Shown one piece after another: positions 61,582 to 64,000 of a DNA stretch of 64,000 nt (the stretch's first letter is position 1; each line of letters starts with the position of its first letter). The translations under genes and the position numbers were made by a program. Where the stretch lies: positions 15,884,501 through 15,948,500 of the forward strand of contig OZ059896.1 of NCBI GenBank assembly GCA_964057225.1, in the 5' to 3' direction. A model generated the notes under the pieces. That model did not search any database and had not been told where the DNA came from. It saw only the letters and a program-made list of their open reading frames with translations. This stretch comes from Auanema rhodensis. Its lineage: Eukaryota > Nematoda > Chromadorea > Rhabditida > Rhabditidae.

Positions 61582-63365
61582 AACTGAGAAAACTGACCTC
61601 AATTGGCTCGTACTGTCTAAGAAGCTAAGATTGATAATCTGTAAATAGAAGAAAAAAGAAAGAAATACAAGTCAATGAACTGGGAAAATTTATTCAGAGG
61701 TGGGTTACATTATAAAAAATAAAAATATATAATATAAAGACAAGTATCCTAACTGAAGAATAGAAGGTAGATATAAGATACATATTAGAGCTCATTAGCT
61801 TTTACAAACATTAATAATTAAAATAGAGATGAACAATATAATATGATCACTTCCTGATGTATTGTATGAAATATATATTATACTCGATATTGATTCCAAA
61901 AAAATCAGAAAAATTTTTAGAATACTATATTACTTTTATGTTTTGTTCGTAGCTAACTATTCAATATGAATAATTAGTCTCAAACAGAATAAAAAGTTCT
62001 ACCCTGTGTACTTCTTATTCAGAATCTAGCTAACTGCTACTTTCAAATTAAAATTATAAGTAAAAGGGTAATGTGAAAGGATTTGTTTTTAACTTTCATA
62101 AAAATATTATAAATATTTTTATATTTTTTTCTTCTGTTTTGACATTTCGCTATTCAAGAATTTGTATGACTGATTTGTGTCTATCATTGTTTCAGTAAGT
62201 TTTCTTCTTGTTCTTTGATTATCATAAAAATACTATACATGTTTGAAAAACATTGTTAAGAAATATAATAAAATTACGAAAGATTTGATTGTCAATACTT
62301 GAAACTAGAATAATTAAATTAAATGAATAATTATGGCATGCGTAATGTACTTATTAATATAAACTATTATAATTAAATAAAACATGTGTTCATGTGAATT
62401 ATTCATTTTTTGTGATGGCTTGAGCATCAACCTAAACGTTTTGGGATCTTACAATATCTGAAACAAAATTGAAATCAGGTTGTCTGGTAGGTATCTCTTA
62501 CAGTAGGACGAAGCGTATAGGTACGATATAAGCTTCTCATTCTGATTAGACTAGTCTAATTAGTAAATTGCGGTTATAATAAATAGTTAGTGTAGATCCT
62601 ATTAAATATTTAACTTTAAGAAAACAAATAATTTCTTCAAAGTATGTATGACATAAATTCCTATGGTTAAAAAGAAAGTTTCAATTTATTATAACCGCAA
62701 TTTACTAATTTTATTTGGTTCTCTGTTACAGCATTGATTTTTGAGCACTAAAGGTGGTACGTTTTTTTAATTTTTCTCTCAAACGACAATGTTACGCCTA
62801 ACGCCTATGCACGCTTTGCTTTTTGTAGAAAATACCAAAAATAACATCAAAGAAATTACCTCTGTATTGAACAAAATGCTTTAAAAAGTATTACTATCAT
62901 AATAGTATTCAAAGCGTTGCAATATTAGCAAAATTATGTGTAGTTATACCGATAATTTCAAATATATTTAATATAATTTACCAAGTTTTATCTTCAATAT
63001 TCAACAAATTACCGTGATACGTTGAATACTAGTGAGAAGAGAGACTCTTTGTGTGATCTTCTTTTCTCACGCAAACGCGTCTGTGGGCAGATAAGCAGAG
63101 GAAGGAGAGAACATGCCAACATCGTATCCTTCCACCACATTCTAACTTTTATGAATACAAAGACTTTCTCTTCTTCTGTAGTTTGCGTTGATTTGTAATT
63201 TCCCATCCGTGATTATTACTGTTATTTTTTCTCCTCAACTTTGATTTTCTTAACAACTTTTCTTACTTTCTCCCTCGAATTTATCGAATGTGTATCGTAT
63301 CGTATCGAACATCGTGAAAAAGTTTTAGAATTTGCATTCAAATTTCAGATTTTTCAAAATCAAAG
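61582..63365. other. Intergenic, AT-rich, containing an inverted-repeat element
   Basis: No gene is recognised. A 153 bp element with perfect 27 bp inverted ends lies at 62558-62710. A short minus-strand open frame at 63009-63206 near the promoter of the downstream gene has no recognisable product. Confidence 0.5.
62558..62710. mobile_element. Small element with perfect 27 bp terminal inverted repeats (MITE-like)
   Basis: AATTAGTAAATTGCGGTTAT at the left end (62558-62584 in full) is repeated exactly in inverse orientation at 62684-62710 (reading CCGCAATTTACTAATT at its end). The 99 bp core is AT-rich and non-coding. The flanking pattern TAATT/TAATT or TA/TA is compatible with a small duplication (Tc1/mariner elements use TA), but because the ends are palindromic the border cannot be fixed. 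It could equally be a large hairpin of other origin. Confidence 0.65.
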
Positions 63366-64000
63366 ATGATGGAGGTGTGCATCGAGTTACAAGATCTAGA
63401 CGGCGTTGTACATCGAGAGTTCCGTTTCAAATTCGGCATGCAGGTACTTGTTTTTGTAAACTTAGCAATTATTAAATGTGTTTTTAGGATACGTTGGATC
63501 ACTTAAATGGAGTAATTTAATCGACGTGGAATATCGACCAGAAATATCAAGAGCTGTTCTCTGATGACGGCAGAAAGCTTATCGGATTCGGGACAGTCTT
63601 CAGTCTTTGGGATTGAAACATCGCTCTAAAGTGATTGTTGTAAGTTGTTATTTTATCTTTAGAAATTGTTTATTGTTTATACAGCGAGAGAATTAACTTT
63701 CTGGCTCATTGTGATATTGTTAACAATTCAAAGGCAGGCAGATAATTAGACAATTGTAATACAGCTAGTGAATTATATTTTGTCTAAGGTTATTTAATTC
63801 TGGATTTGTTTTGTGCTATATTTTCATTTTTTCAGAAATACGCCCTGCTTCAAAACTGGGCTGTATTTTTGCAACGATACAAAAGGTTGAAACGCCTACG
63901 AACTAGTGATGAACAAGGAGATATGGCGCATACGCTGCTTGGGATGGTGGATATACTTACAACAGGAGGATTTTTCTTTTGCTACGTTAACATCGGCATA
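63366..64000 (+). CDS. Ubiquitin-like-domain protein, 5' part, with an apparently disrupted frame
   Basis: Exon 1 from ATG 63366 (acceptor-like TTTCAG 17 bp before it) reads MMEVCIELQDLDGVVHREFR, FKFGMQ. Exon 2 starts DTLDHLNGVI, then TAA. The same frame continues STWNIDQKYQELFSDDGRKL, after which a second frame carries DSLQSLGLKHRSKVIV and a good GT donor. Together this reads like a ubiquitin-like fold (LF-x-DGRKL ... D-S-L-x-x-L-G-L-K-x-x-S-K-V-I-V). The next exon from about 63837 begins KYALLQNWAVFLQRYKRLKR and runs open to the window edge (LLGMVDILTTGGFFFCYVN). Using the GT after the Gly codon as donor and GGCAG as acceptor removes the stop but also deletes the conserved LFSDDGRKL. It may therefore be a pseudogene, contain sequence errors, or be spliced in an unusual way. 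The full product is unknown. Confidence 0.5.

Noticed and set aside
1-64000. CRISPR arrays, bacterial operons, rRNA genes
   Set aside because: None seen; gene structure is fully eukaryotic.

Overview
The window is eukaryotic, AT-rich (about 70% A+T by eye) and almost certainly from a nematode. The evidence is: genes made of short exons joined by many 41-60 bp introns with GT...TTTCAG borders; 3' splice-type AG sites sitting 0-2 nt before start codons, which suggests spliced-leader trans-splicing; 7TM genes resembling the Srg and Srx chemoreceptor families; and a complete ASK1/NSY-1 kinase gene. I did not resolve the species. All exon structures are hand-spliced from the sequence.

Layout. At 42-2347 (+) lies the 3' part of a coiled-coil protein gene, followed by an Srg-like receptor (2783-3978, +). 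From about 4 to 34 kb the DNA is gene-poor and full of CT/GA microsatellites. Its only clear gene is a Met/Ron-type receptor tyrosine kinase (14689-22358, +), whose transmembrane, juxtamembrane and kinase exons are visible but whose ectodomain is not. A rhodopsin-like GPCR follows (34278-36480, +), then on the minus strand a classical thioredoxin (37625-38257) directly downstream of ASK1/NSY-1 (39246-45512). A secreted, probably furin-processed glycine/valine-rich protein (46794-52122, +) comes next.

The last 11 kb is compact. On the minus strand run LRR1 (CRL2 substrate receptor), UPF0415/C7orf25, WDR83/MORG1 and an EGF-like single-pass membrane protein with a PPxY tail. The first three have 180-220 bp gaps and splice-type AGs directly before their ATGs, as in a nematode operon. 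A tRNA-Asn(GTT) lies antisense in a UPF0415 intron. A 307 bp MITE with a perfect 8 bp target duplication sits between WDR83 and the EGF-like gene. Beyond LRR1 are an Srx-like receptor remnant, a second small inverted-repeat element and the 5' part of a ubiquitin-like-domain gene whose reading frame appears broken (63366 to the window edge, +).

Functionally, ASK1 (stress MAP3K), thioredoxin (the known ASK1 inhibitor in animals) and WDR83/MORG1 (a MAPK scaffold) all belong to MAPK/redox signalling. The most interesting points are the thioredoxin-ASK1 adjacency, the putative operon, two GC-AG introns, a possible membrane-free start for the Met-like kinase, and the two MITE-like elements.
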